DNA from: Blepharisma stoltei
Lineage: Eukaryota; Ciliophora; Heterotrichea; Heterotrichida; Blepharismidae
Reading direction: 5' to 3'
Assembly (NCBI GenBank): GCA_914767885.1
Contig: CAJZBQ010000062.1
Span: 372,001-436,000 of the forward strand
DNA: 64,000 nucleotides
A program made the position numbers and the translations under genes. The notes under the pieces were generated by a model. The model was given only the letters and a program-made list of their open reading frames with translations, did not search any database and was not told where the DNA came from. Below are positions 10,372 to 23,100 of the stretch, one piece after another (within the stretch, counting starts at the first letter, position 1; every line of letters starts with the position of its first letter).

Positions 10372-10760
10372 TACTCCCCCCCCCCCCTCCGTGAGCGAAC
10401 AAAAAAATTTTGTTCGCTCACGGAGGGGGGTTAATTTTTTTTTTTAAAAAAAAATTTATATATAAATTTTATAAAAAATATTTTTTTCGAAATTAAAAAA
10501 ATCCTAATTTGCAAAAATTGGGAAGCAAATATTAATTTAATTTGCAAAATTTATGTTTTAAAACGCAATTTGTTTAAAATTAAACAGAATTAGCTCTAGA
10601 TTTCATTATACTAATTATCACTTATATATCAAATTTTTTTTCCATTAAAATTTTTTCTATTAAAAAAATTTTTGTTCACTCACGGAGGGTGGGTTTTTGG
10701 TCAAAAAATGGCGATTTTTCTAATGGTTTTGTTCGCTCACGGAGGGGGGGGGGAGGGAGT
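10372..10760 (-). mobile_element. MITE-type IES, 389 bp, intergenic, near-consensus
   Basis: Reverse orientation. Hairpin end at left (CTCCGTGAGCGAACAAAA facing TTTTGTTCGCTCACGGAG), long C and G runs at both ends, TA at 10372-10373 and 10761-10762. Confidence 0.85.
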
Positions 10761-11214
10761 TAGGCTTATATTGGATTTCCAAAGATGCAATTGTGTCACA
10801 CCTGCATGCAAGGGTCAAATTTGAATTCTTCTCATTACTGGTGCTTCGTTTGTGAACGGCAACAGTAGTGGATTCTGATCAGAAACTCCATATTTACCAC
10901 AGAAATCAAAATATTTCATAAACCAAAAATAAATGCAATTGTCAAGAAAAAATAGTCAACCAAAAATAAATGCAATTGTCAAAAAACAATAGTCAACCAA
11001 AATATGAAAGAGAAACAATAATTGGCTTCCAAATGGATGATTTTTAAGAGAAAAAATAATAAATTAATTCTGAGAACAAAAATATTATCAGAGAAAGCAG
11101 TATTAATTGAGTGAACTCAATGAAGATTGTGCAAAATGGATTATTATGTTATTTACTCAATTATGAGTTATTAAATTTTTGTCACCTTTCAAAAAATTAC
11201 GAATTTTTATTTTT
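10761..11214. other. Intergenic DNA with short tandem repeat
   Basis: Two copies of a roughly 37-bp unit containing AAATGCAATTGTCAA..AATAGTCAACC at about 10923-11000. Otherwise nothing recognised. Confidence 0.45.
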
Positions 11215-11650
11215 AAACTAAAATAATTGATTATTTTTGTGCTCGATCAATATGAGATGGTTACGAAGCAAATGAAAATCAGACGCTCAACAATTTGGAC
11301 AAGTTACAACACTAGGCGTGCGACAATTCTGATGAAGCGGTTGAGAGCCACATGATGCATAGAAAAGATTTCCAACATTTGAAAGGCAGATCATGTAAGG
11401 GTACTGAGAATTTTCTTCCATGATAACATCATCAGAACTTACAGATAATTTTGCCATGAATTTTTGCAGATTTGTTAGGACATATTTCTACATTGTTCCA
11501 GTTTTTTTGGCCTGGGTAAATCAAGAGTAGCTGCAGCAAAAAGGTGTGAGCTCATTATTTTGATAATAGATTCAACATTTTCACTTGAATGTGAGGCATT
11601 AAGATTATTTTTTATTATTTTGAAATATTTGATTTGTAGGCTCATAATAA
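11215..11650 (-). pseudogene. Cys/His-rich RING-like fragment, frameshifted
   Basis: Two overlapping open frames on the minus strand: an upstream helical part ending ..PKKLEQCRNMS-stop and a downstream part with C-x..C-x..H-x2-C and a final CPNC (YMICLSN..LHQNC..CPNCW, Trp by TGA), a degenerate RING/zinc-ribbon look. A single missing base around 11485 would fuse them. No ATG-led full-length frame found, so I call it a pseudogene; sequencing error is an alternative. Confidence 0.35.
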
Positions 11651-11873
11651 AAAGCAATTGTTTTTAAATACGATTTCCCTGGTCGTCTATGTAAAAAATA
11701 TAAAGTTAATGCTATCGATAGATTGTGTTGCTGCATTATAATGAGAAACTTTTTTCTTGCTGCTTTTGTGCTTGGTTGAAGTTTAGCCTACTAACAAATG
11801 AAAAAGTACTTCCAAATAAAATTAATTATTAAATATAATTTATTCACGTTAGTCCCATTTTATTATAAAATTG

Positions 11874-13696
11874 ATGTTCTTTAATTCAGATCATACAAGC
11901 CTCCCTAATTTATCTATTACTAAGCCTAAATCAGCCCTAAATCAATCTGTTGATACCGAGCAAGATGTTTTCTTTCAGAAGCAAAAGGAAATATTAAATA
12001 ATTCTATTCTCTGAACTATAAAAGAACTGGAATTATCAAAAAGGAATTATATTATAAATTCAGCCTATAAAATAAAAGCTAAGAATGAAATTTTGGTTAT
12101 AGACAGTGCAATTATGATTGATAGCTCAAATTATACTACAGATGACAGTCTAATGCTAGAACTTATAGAAAAGCTTGAAAATAATGAAAATAAAAGTTTT
12201 AATTTAAAAAAAGATTTGAGCAAATTTAATGTGCTTTTAAAATCGAGGCTCAGTTGGGTTTCTTATTCAAAATTAAAAAAGTTAGAGCAAAAAAATAAGA
12301 GAAAATGAAACAAAATTGAATATGGTTACAAAGAAATAGTGAATTCAATAAAACCAAATACTGAAATTTTAATTAAGTTAAATAGTTATGCAAGCATTCT
12401 ATATCAAAACTATTTAAAAAAGTTTGATCAAATTGCTAAAAATTACCTAAAATTTAGCAAATATATTGAAGAAAATAAGGCTAACGATGATAATAATATT
12501 TATTTAGGGTTTCACAGCGGGATTGCTGTATTGATATGACCTCTGAAAAGCAAAAATATCATTATTGAGATGATGATAATGATGATGATTTAGATTGAGT
12601 TATTAAGCTTCCTAATGATGAATTGTTTTGCTGCGGGCGTTATATTATAGGTCCTGCTCGCGTCACCGTAGAAGAATTGCTAACACATTTATTCTTGACA
12701 GCAAAACATTTGAATTGAAAAAAAAATTGATTACCGAGGAGATAATGATTCATGCTCTGGGCTACTCTATAATAATTTCATATATTTTTTTGGTAGTGAG
12801 ATTTGTGTATCTTTTGATATGCAGTCAAAAAGATGAAAAAAACTTACTAGCATTGATTTAAGTTTTTGCACTTTGCGGGTGGTGGTTTTGCCCCTCTATA
12901 CGGATTTTGCTGCTCCAAAACTTGGCCACAGGAGTTCTCAAGAAGGTTAATACAGAGTTACTGGAAAAAATCAGTGAAGGCAGAAATGGAGTAAATGGCA
13001 AGCAAATCCCAAAATATGTACTTTAATGTCGCGGGCTGTTCAAGTACCACCAGCTACCTCTGAGAGGAGGGTCTTGAAGCTTGGAGGATGGGAAACCGTA
13101 CAGTAAGTCCTTATGAGCTGAGACATCACCTGGTGACGTCCTCTAGTAAGCTCGATCGCTCTTATCGGTATACCGACCAGAATTCTGATGAGAATATGTA
13201 TATAAACGATTTAAGTTTTAAATCAAACTGTATATTATTTCAAAAAGCTATCTATTGTGTGGATATGATCCTATAGTGTATAAGTATGATATAACTATTG
13301 ATAGCTACTCTGAGATTGTTTTAAATTTAAATAGTGGGTTTAAATTTCTTGCATATGGCCTAGAAAGAGCCTATATAATTGATTTTAATGGATTTATTTA
13401 CGAAAGTGAAAAAGAAAACGAGTATTATTGAAATGCTGTGTGTGAAGGTAAGATTTCAGAGCACACTTCAACTTATAGTCCATTCAATAACACGCTTGGA
13501 CTATATTGAATAGCTGATAGTTATTGTATTATGTTTGGAATTTATAGAGAAGAAGTAAAAGTAAAAGCAGGTGACAATAAAAATTTCCAATATTTTATAT
13601 TTGACTTTAGAAATCGAAGTTTGAGCCTAGCTAAAGAAGAATAAAGATGAAGAATATTCTTCAAGTGATAAAGAACTTTTGATGTCAATAAAATAA
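11874..13696 (+). pseudogene. Kelch/propeller-like gene, copy 1 (broken)
   Basis: Close duplicate of copy 2 (14383-16400). Starts ATG 11874 after the shared CCCATTTTATTATAAAATTG leader. Lesions against copy 2: a 153-bp in-frame TA-to-TA deletion near 12100; one T missing near 12530 (frameshift); a short deletion in the Asp-rich stretch near 12590; an in-frame TAG near 13364; altered bases near 13255; a deletion near 13638. Carries the same retroposon insert as copy 2. Confidence 0.8.
12867..13207 (+). mobile_element. Retroposon-like insert in propeller copy 1
   Basis: GC-richer block flanked by a 12-bp duplication GATTTAAGTTTT (12855-12866 and 13208-13219). Orthologous to the insert at 15552-15887, so insertion predates the tandem duplication. 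No coding capacity. Confidence 0.75.
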
Positions 13697-13832
13697 AAAA
13701 TAAAACAATATTAAGATTATTTAACTCTTAAAAATAAATGAAAATGATAATTTGAAAAAAAAAATTGTTAGTATTTTTTAATAGCAATTCTTATTATTTT
13801 TTAATAATAAATTGAATTTTATCAATTCAAAA

Positions 13833-14215
13833 ACTCTCGACTCAAAGCTTAAAGGTATTGAAGACCTTTTCAATCAATTTCAAGATCAATCCACTAGAAA
13901 GTTTATCGTTCTAAAAGACCAACTAACTAAATTTATAAAGGAATTGAATAAGAAAGCGACAATAAAGTGTCCCTTGCAGACGCAAAAACGAGAGAAAATA
14001 ATTCAATGGAAGCCAGGATCAAAGGAATTTTGGAAGCTGCTAAGTCAAGCTTTTTATATTTGCTTTTTCTTCAATTTGATTGTACATTCTTTGCTCAATT
14101 TCTCTGCGAGAGTTAAATTCAATATCATAAGAAATGAGCTGGAAAAGAGAGCCAGCTGAGTCAAGAATCGATAAATACTTTGCAGCAATACTTAGAAGTG
14201 TTCAAGCATAAAACC
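13833..14215 (+). pseudogene. SF-assemblin pseudogene with internal inversion
   Basis: Matches the working gene from the SLDSKLKGIEDLF region to LQQYLEV, with frameshifts. An 82-bp piece, 14039-14120, is the exact reverse complement of 8397-8478 of the working gene, spanning coding sequence and the first 21 bp of IES 8458-8569. Right after it the sequence resumes at TATCATAAG, the right border of that IES; the rest of the IES is missing. Confidence 0.85.
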
Positions 14216-14382
14216 CAAGACCCAGAATAAGCTTAAATTGGATATTGAAGAAGAAATTTGCTATTGTAACAGAATAAAATCTGTGAGACAATTATGATAA
14301 AAAATTATTGTTAGATTTAGGAAATTAATTCAAAGCATTAAATATAATTTATTCACGTTAGCCCCATTTTATTATAAAATTG

Positions 14383-16400
14383 ATGTTCTTTAATTCAGAT
14401 CTTACAAGCCTCCCTAATTTATCTATTACTAAGCCTGAATCAGCCCTAAATCAATCTGTTGATACCGAGCAAGATGTTTTCTTTCAGAAGCAAAAGGAAA
14501 TATTAAATAATTCTATTCTCTGAACTATAAAAGAACTGGAATTATTAAAAAGGAATTATATTATAAATTCAGCCTATAAAATAAAAGCTGAGAATGAAAT
14601 TTTGGTTAATTCAATTAAGCAAGCTGATCTAAAGATAGAAAAATGCAAAAATATGCTTAATTATTCAAACGCTTGCAATGAGCTATCAATTACTCAATTT
14701 TTATTAGAACAATATAAAAATGAATTTTCTAATTTATCTATAAAGCAACCTGGAGAATATATAGACAGTGCAATTATGATTGATAGCTCAAATTATACTA
14801 CAGATGACAGTCTAATGCTAGAACTTATAGAAAAGCTTGAAAATAATGAAAATAAAATTTTTAATTTAAAAAAAGATTTGATCAAATTTAATGTGCTTTT
14901 AAAATCGAGGCTCACCTGGGCTTCTTATAAAAAGTTAAAAAAGTTAGAGCAAAAAAATGAGAGAAAATGAAACAAAATTGAATATGGTTACAAAGAAATG
15001 GTGAATTCAATAAAACCAAATATTGAAATTTTAATTAAGTTAGACAGTCATGCAAGCATTTTATATCAAAACTATTTAAAAAAGTTTGATCAAATTGCTA
15101 AAAATTACCTAAAATTTAGCAAATATATTGAAGAAAATAAGGCTTATGATGATAATAATATTTATTTAGGGTTTCACAGCGGGATTGCTGTATTTGATAT
15201 GACCTCTGAAAAGCAAGAATATCATTATTGAGATGATGATAATGATGATGATTTTAATATTAACCTCGATTATTTAGATTGAGTTATTAAGCTTCCTAAT
15301 GATGAATTGTTTTGCTGCGGGCATTATATTAGTAGGTTCTGCTCGCGTCACCGTAGAAGAATTGCTAACACATTTATTCTTGACAGCAAAACATTTGAAT
15401 TGAAAAAAAAATTGATTACCGAGGAGATAATGATTCATGCTCTGGGCTACTCTATAATAATTTCATATATTTTTTTGGTAGTGAGATTTGTGTATCTTTT
15501 GATATGCAGTCAAAAAGATGAAAAAAACTTACTAGCATTGATTTAAGTTTTTGCACTTTGCGGGTGGTTTTGCCCCTCTATACGGATTTTGCTGCTCCAA
15601 AACTTGGCCACAGGAGTTCTCAAGAAGGTTAATACAGAGTTACTGGAGAAAATCAGTGAAGGCAGAAATGGAGTAAATGGCAAGCAAATCCCAAAATATG
15701 TACTTTAATGTCGCGGGCTGTTCAAGTACCACCAGCTACCTCTGAGAGGAGGGTCTTGAAGCTTGGAGGATGGGAACCGTACAGTAAGTCCTTATGAGCT
15801 GAGATATCACCTGGTGACGTCCTCTAGTAAGCTCGATCGCTCTTATCGGTATACCGACCAGAATTCTGATGAGAATATGTATATAACGATTTAAGTTTTA
15901 AATCAAACTGTATATTATTTCAAAAAGCTATCTTATTGTGTGGAGATGATCCTATAGTGTATAAGTATGATATAACTATTGATAGTTACTCTGAGATTGC
16001 TTTAAATTTAAATAGTGGGTTTAAATTTCTTGCATATAGTTCAGAAAGAGCTTATATAATTGATTTTAATGGATTTATTTACGAAAGTGAAAAAGAAAAC
16101 GAGTATTATTGAAATGCTGTGTGTGAAGGTAAGATTTCAGAGCACACTTCAACTTATAGTCCATTCAATAACACGCTTGGACTATATTGAACAGCTGACA
16201 GTTATTGTATTATGTTTGGAATTTATAGAGAAGAAGTAAAAGTAAAAGCAGGTGACAATAAAAATTTCCAATATTTTATATTTGACTTTAGAAATCGAAG
16301 TTTGAGCCTAGCTAAAGGCTTCAAAGCCAAGGATAAAGATAAAGATGAAGATGAAGAATATTCTTCAAGTGATAAAGAACTTTTCATGGCAATAAAATAA
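14383..16400 (+). CDS. Coiled-coil kelch/propeller-like protein, copy 2 (one frame break)
   Basis: ATG 14383. N-terminal coiled coil (about 200 aa), then blade-like repeats: GFHSGIAVFDM, LFCCGHYIS..NTFILDSKTFEL, LYNNFIYFFGSEICVSFDM..RWKKL, CILFQKAILLCGD..VYKYDITI, AYIIDFNGFIYE. These align blade by blade with copy 3. A retroposon-like insert of 348 bp including one duplication interrupts it. One further break: at the run of nine A (15403-15411) the frame must shift by +1; with ten A the whole gene is open at 557 codons. Function unknown; kelch proteins are usually protein-interaction scaffolds. Either a real gene with a homopolymer error or a recent pseudogene. Confidence 0.6.
15552..15887 (+). 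mobile_element. Retroposon-like insert in propeller copy 2
   Basis: 336 bp between duplications GATTTAAGTTTT (15540-15551 and 15888-15899). The duplication contains TA, so TA-to-TA excision would also remove it cleanly. Removal joins ..SIDLSF|KSNCILF.. as in copy 3. Confidence 0.75.
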
Positions 16401-17420
16401 AAAACAAAACAATATTAAGATTATTTAACTCTTAAAAATAAATGAAAATGATAATTTGAAAAAAAAAATTGTTAGTATTTTTTAATAGCAATTCTTATTA
16501 TTTTTTAATAATAAATTGAATTTTATCAATTCTAAGACACAGCTTGCTTGAAATTATGTTTGTTGATCTTTACTTGCATTGCCTTGAAAGTCTAGAATTT
16601 TCTTACAATTCATGACTAGAGTTCTAATAAGACTTGCTAATAAACTATGCATCTTTTCCAAATCAAAATAGTTTAATTTTGATATATTTGTAATAGAGCT
16701 AAAATGAAGAAAAATTTAAAAATATTTAAGTCTGCTAAAAAGAGATGCTGGCAATTCTATTTAAAATTTCAAAAATTTTAACTATATAGCATATAATAAT
16801 TCACTTCGAAGCCCCATTTTATTATAAAAATAATAATATTTAATCAAGATATCTTATAAGTTAGATCTTTTTCTTTATCATTTTAAAAAGTTTTGGAATA
16901 AATTTATTTTTAGCCTTCTCGTTATTTTCTTATATTAAAAAAATAATGCCAGGAAGCAGATAATTTTCAATCACTGCTATTACAATTAATACTTTATTTC
17001 CCAGTATTAATTAAGCATGCTATATTGATAAATATATTAGATTAGCTGTTAAATAGCTTAAAGAAGATTTATATTTATAGGCTAAATTAAAAATAAGAAT
17101 TATTGCTCAGCTCTGTTGAAAATAAAAAAGCAGCCTTTCACTTTTAAATGAGAAAACGCAGTCAATTGACCTTCCTTATTTCCTTATATAGCGTCTGCAC
17201 GCTTACCGTGCGCCTTGGAGATCTTCCTTCCCCGCAGCTTGGAGAGTTGACGAGTAACTTGATGCGACAAACCAACCTCAAATGTATAAAGCATATCCTT
17301 TGCAGGATATATCAACTTGGTGTTGACTTGCCACTTCAGGTGACCCGTCTACTCTCCAAGTTGCGGAGAAAGAGGCTGCGCCAAGAAACACAATAAGCAT
17401 GCATACAGTATATCTAAGGA
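16401..17420. other. Non-coding stretch with GC-rich block
   Basis: Begins with the end of the tandem duplication (to about 16525). Near 16802 a second CCCATTTTATTATAAAA leader suggests the decayed 5' region of copy 3. Around 17145-17395 is a GC-rich block resembling the retroposon-like inserts in composition, but I found no flanking duplication. The ORF across it is not convincing. Confidence 0.4.
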
Positions 17421-18347
17421 ATGCTAAAATGCTGCTACTCAAGTATATTAGAAATATTAAAATCTAATTTAAAAAATTATAGTGTAGGAAATATTTTAAT
17501 GCATTTAAATTTGGCCAAAATTGGAGAAAGTGTTAAATATTCAATGAAAGATTCTAACCAAAAAGCAAATATTTTTTTAGGGTTTAAGAATGGGATAATC
17601 GAATTTGATCCTTACAATGGGAAACAAAAAAGGCATAATTTAGACTGGGGCTTAATTCGTTTTAGATGGATAATAGATTTACACAACGGTGAGTTACTTT
17701 GCTGTGGAGAAAAATCAATAAGAAGAAAAATTGGATATTCTAAGCCTAGAAAAGCCACCGTTTTATTTATCATCAATAACAAAACCTTTAGAGTTATCAG
17801 AGAAATTCCCTACAGATATTATGAGCATGATTGACAGGGAGTCTATTACAATAATGCTGTTTACTTATTTGGAAACTATACTTCCACTTCTTTTAACCTT
17901 GCCAAAGGAAAATGAAAGAAATTAGCTCCTTTGCCAATGAATTCCTCTGAATGCTATTGCATTCCTTTTAAAAGATCTATTCTATTATGTGGAACAGAAC
18001 ATTCTGATGTATATAAATATGATATTGATATAAAAAGTTATTCGACACTTGGTTTATCACTTGATACTTATAACGCAAAGTTGCTTCTCTTTCATAGTAA
18101 AATTGCATATTTAATTGAATTAAAAGGATATATCTATGAAAGCGAGGAGGAAAATGAATACAGCTGAACACAAGTAGGCTTAGGAAGCATTTATGGGCCA
18201 GCTTGACAATTATATTGAGCTTCCAATAATTCAAGTATTTTTATAGGAACTTATAGCAAGGATGATACTTCAAACTATTATGAATTTCAGCTCAGTCAGA
18301 AAAAATTGATTCAAATTTGTCTAGACTCTGAAAAAAACCTCAACTAA
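17421..18347 (+). CDS. Kelch/propeller-like protein, copy 3 (possibly 5'-truncated)
   Basis: 308 aa, open throughout with five TGA(Trp) codons. Blades: IFLGFKNGIIEFDP, LLCCGEKS..VLFIINNKTFRVI, VYYNNAVYLFGNYTSTSFNL..KWKKLAPLP, CYCIPFKRSILLCGTEHSDVYKYDI, AYLIELKGYIYESEEENEYSW. Lacks the long coiled-coil N-terminus of copy 2; the GC-rich block just upstream may have displaced it. Diverged from copies 1 and 2, so an older duplicate. Confidence 0.75.
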
Positions 18348-18521
18348 CTTATAAGAAGCAAGTTTATTGATTATTAAATTAATCCGCTATAAATATTTTA
18401 GTTAAGCGATTTCTTAATTTTATTCTTAGCTCGAATGATAAAATCACATTAAGATGATGATTTTTATTAAAATAACTAAATGGACTACGCTTAATTCATT
18501 TTATTAAATTGTAGATTTGCC

Positions 18522-20099
18522 ATGGCTGAGATAGAATTGAAGGAAGAAGATATTGAGTTAACAGGAAAGACCCTTTACATGGTTGAGGGGCAAGTTGAAA
18601 TTGAACTCGGAAGATTCAAAAAAAATCCAGAAAAGCTTTTTGTTGTGAAAAAAATTTATCCAATTGATGAAGACTACGATAAAATGAAGCGAGAAGTTGT
18701 CTCGCTGTATAAATTAAATCACCCTGCAATTCCTAAATTTTATGGCTACTATTGATCTAGACGGAATAATTTATATTTGCTTTGTGTTTTAATAGAATAC
18801 TTTCATAATGGTGATCTAGCCAGAGAAATCTTGAGAAGAAAGAACAATACTTGATCGGAAGAAGAATTATTACATCATTTTGGATGTCTCTTAGATGCAT
18901 TTGCATATATGGAATGCGCAGGTTTTGCACATCGAGATATTAAGCCCCAAAATATTTTTATTGGAAATGAAGGCAGCTTCAAGGTCGGGGATTTTGGGTG
19001 CTCTATTCAAAGTTTAGAGCACCAACTTAGAGAACTTGCAACTATTTCTGGGTCTCCTATATATTTAAGTCCTCTTGTGCGAGAAGCATGAATTTCTTAT
19101 CAGGAAGGCAGTAACTGAGCAGGAAAGACTAATCACAATGTTTACAAATCAGATGTTTATTCGCTTGGGCTAACTTTCCTTTATATGGCTACCTTAAAAG
19201 AGCCAATAGAATTAGTGAGTCTTAAAAATCTTAAAGAAAAAATTAAGGGAAAGCTATATCAGATAAGATATAATCGAATCATCCCTTTACTTGAGCTAAT
19301 GCTAAAAGTCAATGAAGATGAAAGACCTAATTTCATCCAGCTAAAGCATTTTTATAATGAAAATTTTAGATTTCTGGACGTCAATGTATTCGCACAAGCG
19401 CGATTTTTGGCAGAAATGGTCAATGAAAGAGTATTTTCTCCTACAAATTTCAATCTTTTATATTTAAAAGGCACCAAAATAACATTTAAAATCAAGACAA
19501 AGAACATAAAATTATTAGCGAATTTATATTCAAAATGCAGCAACGAGAGACTGACCACAGTTGAAAAAGAAATCCTCTTAGATTTGATAAAAAATGATGA
19601 GATATCAGATAATTTATGCAAGATATGCAATAATAGAATTTTTATTGATGACCACCCTTTAGTAAAAAGTAAATGCCCTTGCAGATATTGAATGCATAAA
19701 GCTTGCTATTATGAAAGTTTGAATACAAATAAGGCATTAACATGCAATATTTGCAATAACTCTTTAGTGCCATTTATAAATCAAATATTCTGCCCGAACC
19801 ATGACTGTCCTGGAACCATTCCATTAAAAGCGAAAACATTTAAATGTAATATATGCTTTGCAGAGTTTTGCAAGATATGCAAAATAAACTTAATTAATCA
19901 TCAAAATTCCTGCATTAGTTCATCCCTTAGCAGAAGGAGTTTAAGATGTGGGAAATGTGGCCAAGCTGTAATAAGAGAAAGAGGGAGTTTTTACTACAAA
20001 TGCCAGAATTGCGGATATTTGTGTATAGTTTGCTTTAAAGGGATATATGCAAGTCACAAGGAATGCTGCAGCTATTTTATATCTTTAAATCAATTTTAG
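18522..20099 (+). CDS. Protein kinase fused to RING/IBR-type Cys-rich domain
   Basis: 525 aa after reading TGA as Trp. Residues about 10-270: kinase with VVKK lysine, HRDIKPQN catalytic loop, GDFGCS and a SPIYLSP activation segment. Residues about 360-525: dense Cys/His modules, CKICNNR..CPCRYWMHKACY..CNICNN (RING-like), CPNHDCPG..FKCNICFAEFCKICK..H (IBR-like) and CGKCGQAVIRERGSFYYKCQNCGYLCIVC (second RING/IBR-like). RBR ligases pass ubiquitin through a Cys in the last RING; I cannot say which Cys here. The kinase-plus-RBR order is unusual to me. No intron or IES. Roles in ubiquitin signalling are inference. Confidence 0.8.
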
Positions 20100-20170
20100 C
20101 TGATTTTCATATGATAATGATAAATTATTATTACCCCAGAAAAATTGATTTCTTCTAAAATTAAATATAA

Positions 20171-23100
20171 ATGTCATACACTCCCAACTCCAGTGCTAAG
20201 CGCGCCCAAAAACTCCAAGATCTCTGTCGAAATCTCAATCTCAATGCTCTTATTTTCATCCTTGGTTTAGACAGCAAGCGAAATAGACTTGACGAAAAAG
20301 CATTTTTTTGGCTCTTCCAAGGATTTTCAGGCCAAAACAAACTAAATTCAGTTTCAGTTCCTTTTAAATACGAAGAAGTAGCATGAATAGTCACTCCAAA
20401 CTCATTTGAAATTTTTGTAGGAAGTGCTTGCAATGAATTGGCTGACACAGAAAGTGCATTTACTGAAATCCAAAAAATCAGCTGCAGCTGGAATGGAGGA
20501 AATGCTACAACAGTCACCAAAGATGAAGTCTCAGACTCCGAAGCTGCTGAAGAGACTAAAATCTTATGATTTATTAGGTGTATGAAAAAAATTTTAGGTC
20601 CTGTAGGTATTTGCTCAGATCAGATTGAGACGTGGCCGCTTATTCAAGCTTATGCTATTGATATGTTTGGCTGTGGGTTTTTTTCTAATAGCCATCCGCA
20701 CGTCAATATCAGTGAAATGCTTGAGCCTTATTTTTGTGATTTTGATGAGACTGCTGTAGATATTCTGGTTACTGAGCATCTGCCAAGACTAAAGACAACA
20801 TTTGATCAAACCATTGAATTTGTGAATAAAAGGGGATATCCACAGAAAAGGGGTGATGTGAAAGAGGAAGATATTAAAGATTGTATATGCTTGCCCTATG
20901 AGTACGTCATGATATCAAATCCGAAAGAAGTTGTGCATAAGCCCAAGCTTAAGCTCTGGGGAAAATTTGATGATGGGAAAGCTCTGGTGAAAAATGCTAC
21001 CCACATGAATGTGCAAGGAGTTTGTGGGATTTCTGGGCTTATGGTTTCTCGAAGCTGGTTTTTTATACCACAGGGAACTGCTAAAAGCTACTTGGAAAAT
21101 AAAGTAGAAAATGATATGGTAGGTGTAATGGAGCTTTATAAAGTCCTTGTAGGAATTACTAAAAAAACTCTTCACCATATTTGTGATCATTCAGTTCAAG
21201 AGTTTATAGATTTATTCTTATTTGAGCTCTACAAAGATCACTTATTTTTAGCATACCATAACATGCTTAGCGCTGTCAGAGAAGGAATACAAATAAATCT
21301 AAATTCCTATGATGCTGACGGTGTTTGCCATGATTTCAGCCCAAACCAATACCCATTGCATTCTATACAAATCCTTATTTTTAACATAAAATCTGAAAAT
21401 TTTGAAGACTTAGGCGGACTGTCATTCGGGGAAAGCTTCCTAATCAAAGATGGGAAAATAAAAAATCTCACAGAAAATATTGAACCTTTTATTATGTGGG
21501 AAAGCACCGCTAAAAAACAAATGCAAAGCGAGTTTGGGCAAAGACTTTCAACTTTTGAGAACGTCAAGCTATACGTTGAAAATTGGTGTCCATTTGACGG
21601 TGCCTTAATTGTGTATGAGTCTGGCTGGGGATTTAAGTCAGTTCATCTTGGAGATTTAGAATATGAAATATCAAGTTTTAAAAAAATTGAGCAACACAGC
21701 TCTGATCTTGTCTCATTTTTTTCAGAAAATGCAAGATATGTATTCAAAGTCAGTGCAAGGGCTTCAGGATTTCTTATGTCAGTTTGGAATATTGAAGCTG
21801 TTAGCACTGAAGGACCTGAATATTTGTATGTGAGAGGATTACAAAAGGAAGAAGAGACTGTAAAAGTTGAAGCAGAAACTAATGAGAAGACAAAACTTTA
21901 TATTGTAATAGGAATGCCAGGGTCAGGAAAAACAAGAGCTGCTGAAGATATAGCAAAAGCAATAAAAGCAGAATTCATTAAGCCAAGCTTCAAAGAATCT
22001 GTATATCTAAATAAAGAATTTTGAAGAAAAAGCTTTGAAGACATAAAGTCTCAAGAAATAGTTGCCGCATTGCCTGGGTTTATGATGCCTGCTGATATCC
22101 TAGATCTGATTCCTCCACATGTAGAGCTAAAATCTGTGATCGTAAAAATATTTAACAACACATTCTATATGAACAAGCGCAAAGAATTTTTACCACGATT
22201 TTTGCCTCAAATTCATGTCTCAAATTCACTAATTTATGAAGAAAAAGACAGCAATAACGACATTATCAAATTTATTACAGCGCCAAACCCTAGTTTAGAA
22301 GTGTTTTGAAGTAAAGGGTCTATAAGCCCCCAGCAAGCCAGAACAATTTTAAGCAGCGCAACTTCTATTAGGCCTCAATATAGCTATAAACCTCTATACC
22401 AACTGCAAACTCTTTTCATTAACTGCCCTTTGCCACTATTAGAATCTAAAATCAGACAAAAACTATTAAACGCCCACACAGCTGATGAAGGAAATCTTTC
22501 CAATCGGCTTCAATGGGAAAACAACATGCAGATTTTATATGTGAAAGGCTCTGTATTCCTCAAAGGAAAAACTGAAAACCAAGCAATGTATGATGTTAGA
22601 GGCAACACAAAAGAAGTCTTCTTCAAAGAAGGAAAAAGTGAAGAGCCAGGCTTGCTTTTTATAGGCAGAAATTTAGAAAAAGAAAAACTTATTGAAATGG
22701 TATTAGAATGCAGAGCTTATACATCTAAATTGCCTCTTAAAACAAGACAACTTTTGGAATCAGAAGAAATTAAGAGAGTTGAGGATACTCTTGGACAGTC
22801 AGAAGACTATTTCTTTGATGGGACTTATTATATGGACGCTGAAGGAAAACGGTCGCTGCATCATCCAGACCTAGAAGACAAGCTGGAAGAGTACATAGAC
22901 GAAGAAAATGAAAGGATTGGCAAATTCAATAGAAGCTTGGAGAAAGAAAACAGCATCATTAGAAAAGCTAATCAAGAAGAAATAATTAAAGAAGTATTCG
23001 CTTACTCCCCCCCCCCCCTCCGTGAGCGAACAAAACCATTAGAAAAATCGCCATTTTTTGACCAAAAACCCACCCTCCGCGAGTGAACAAAAATATTTTT

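Noticed and set aside
13180-13207. Hammerhead-like CTGATGAG in the retroposon-like insert
   Set aside because: No matching GAAA and stems; single short motif only.
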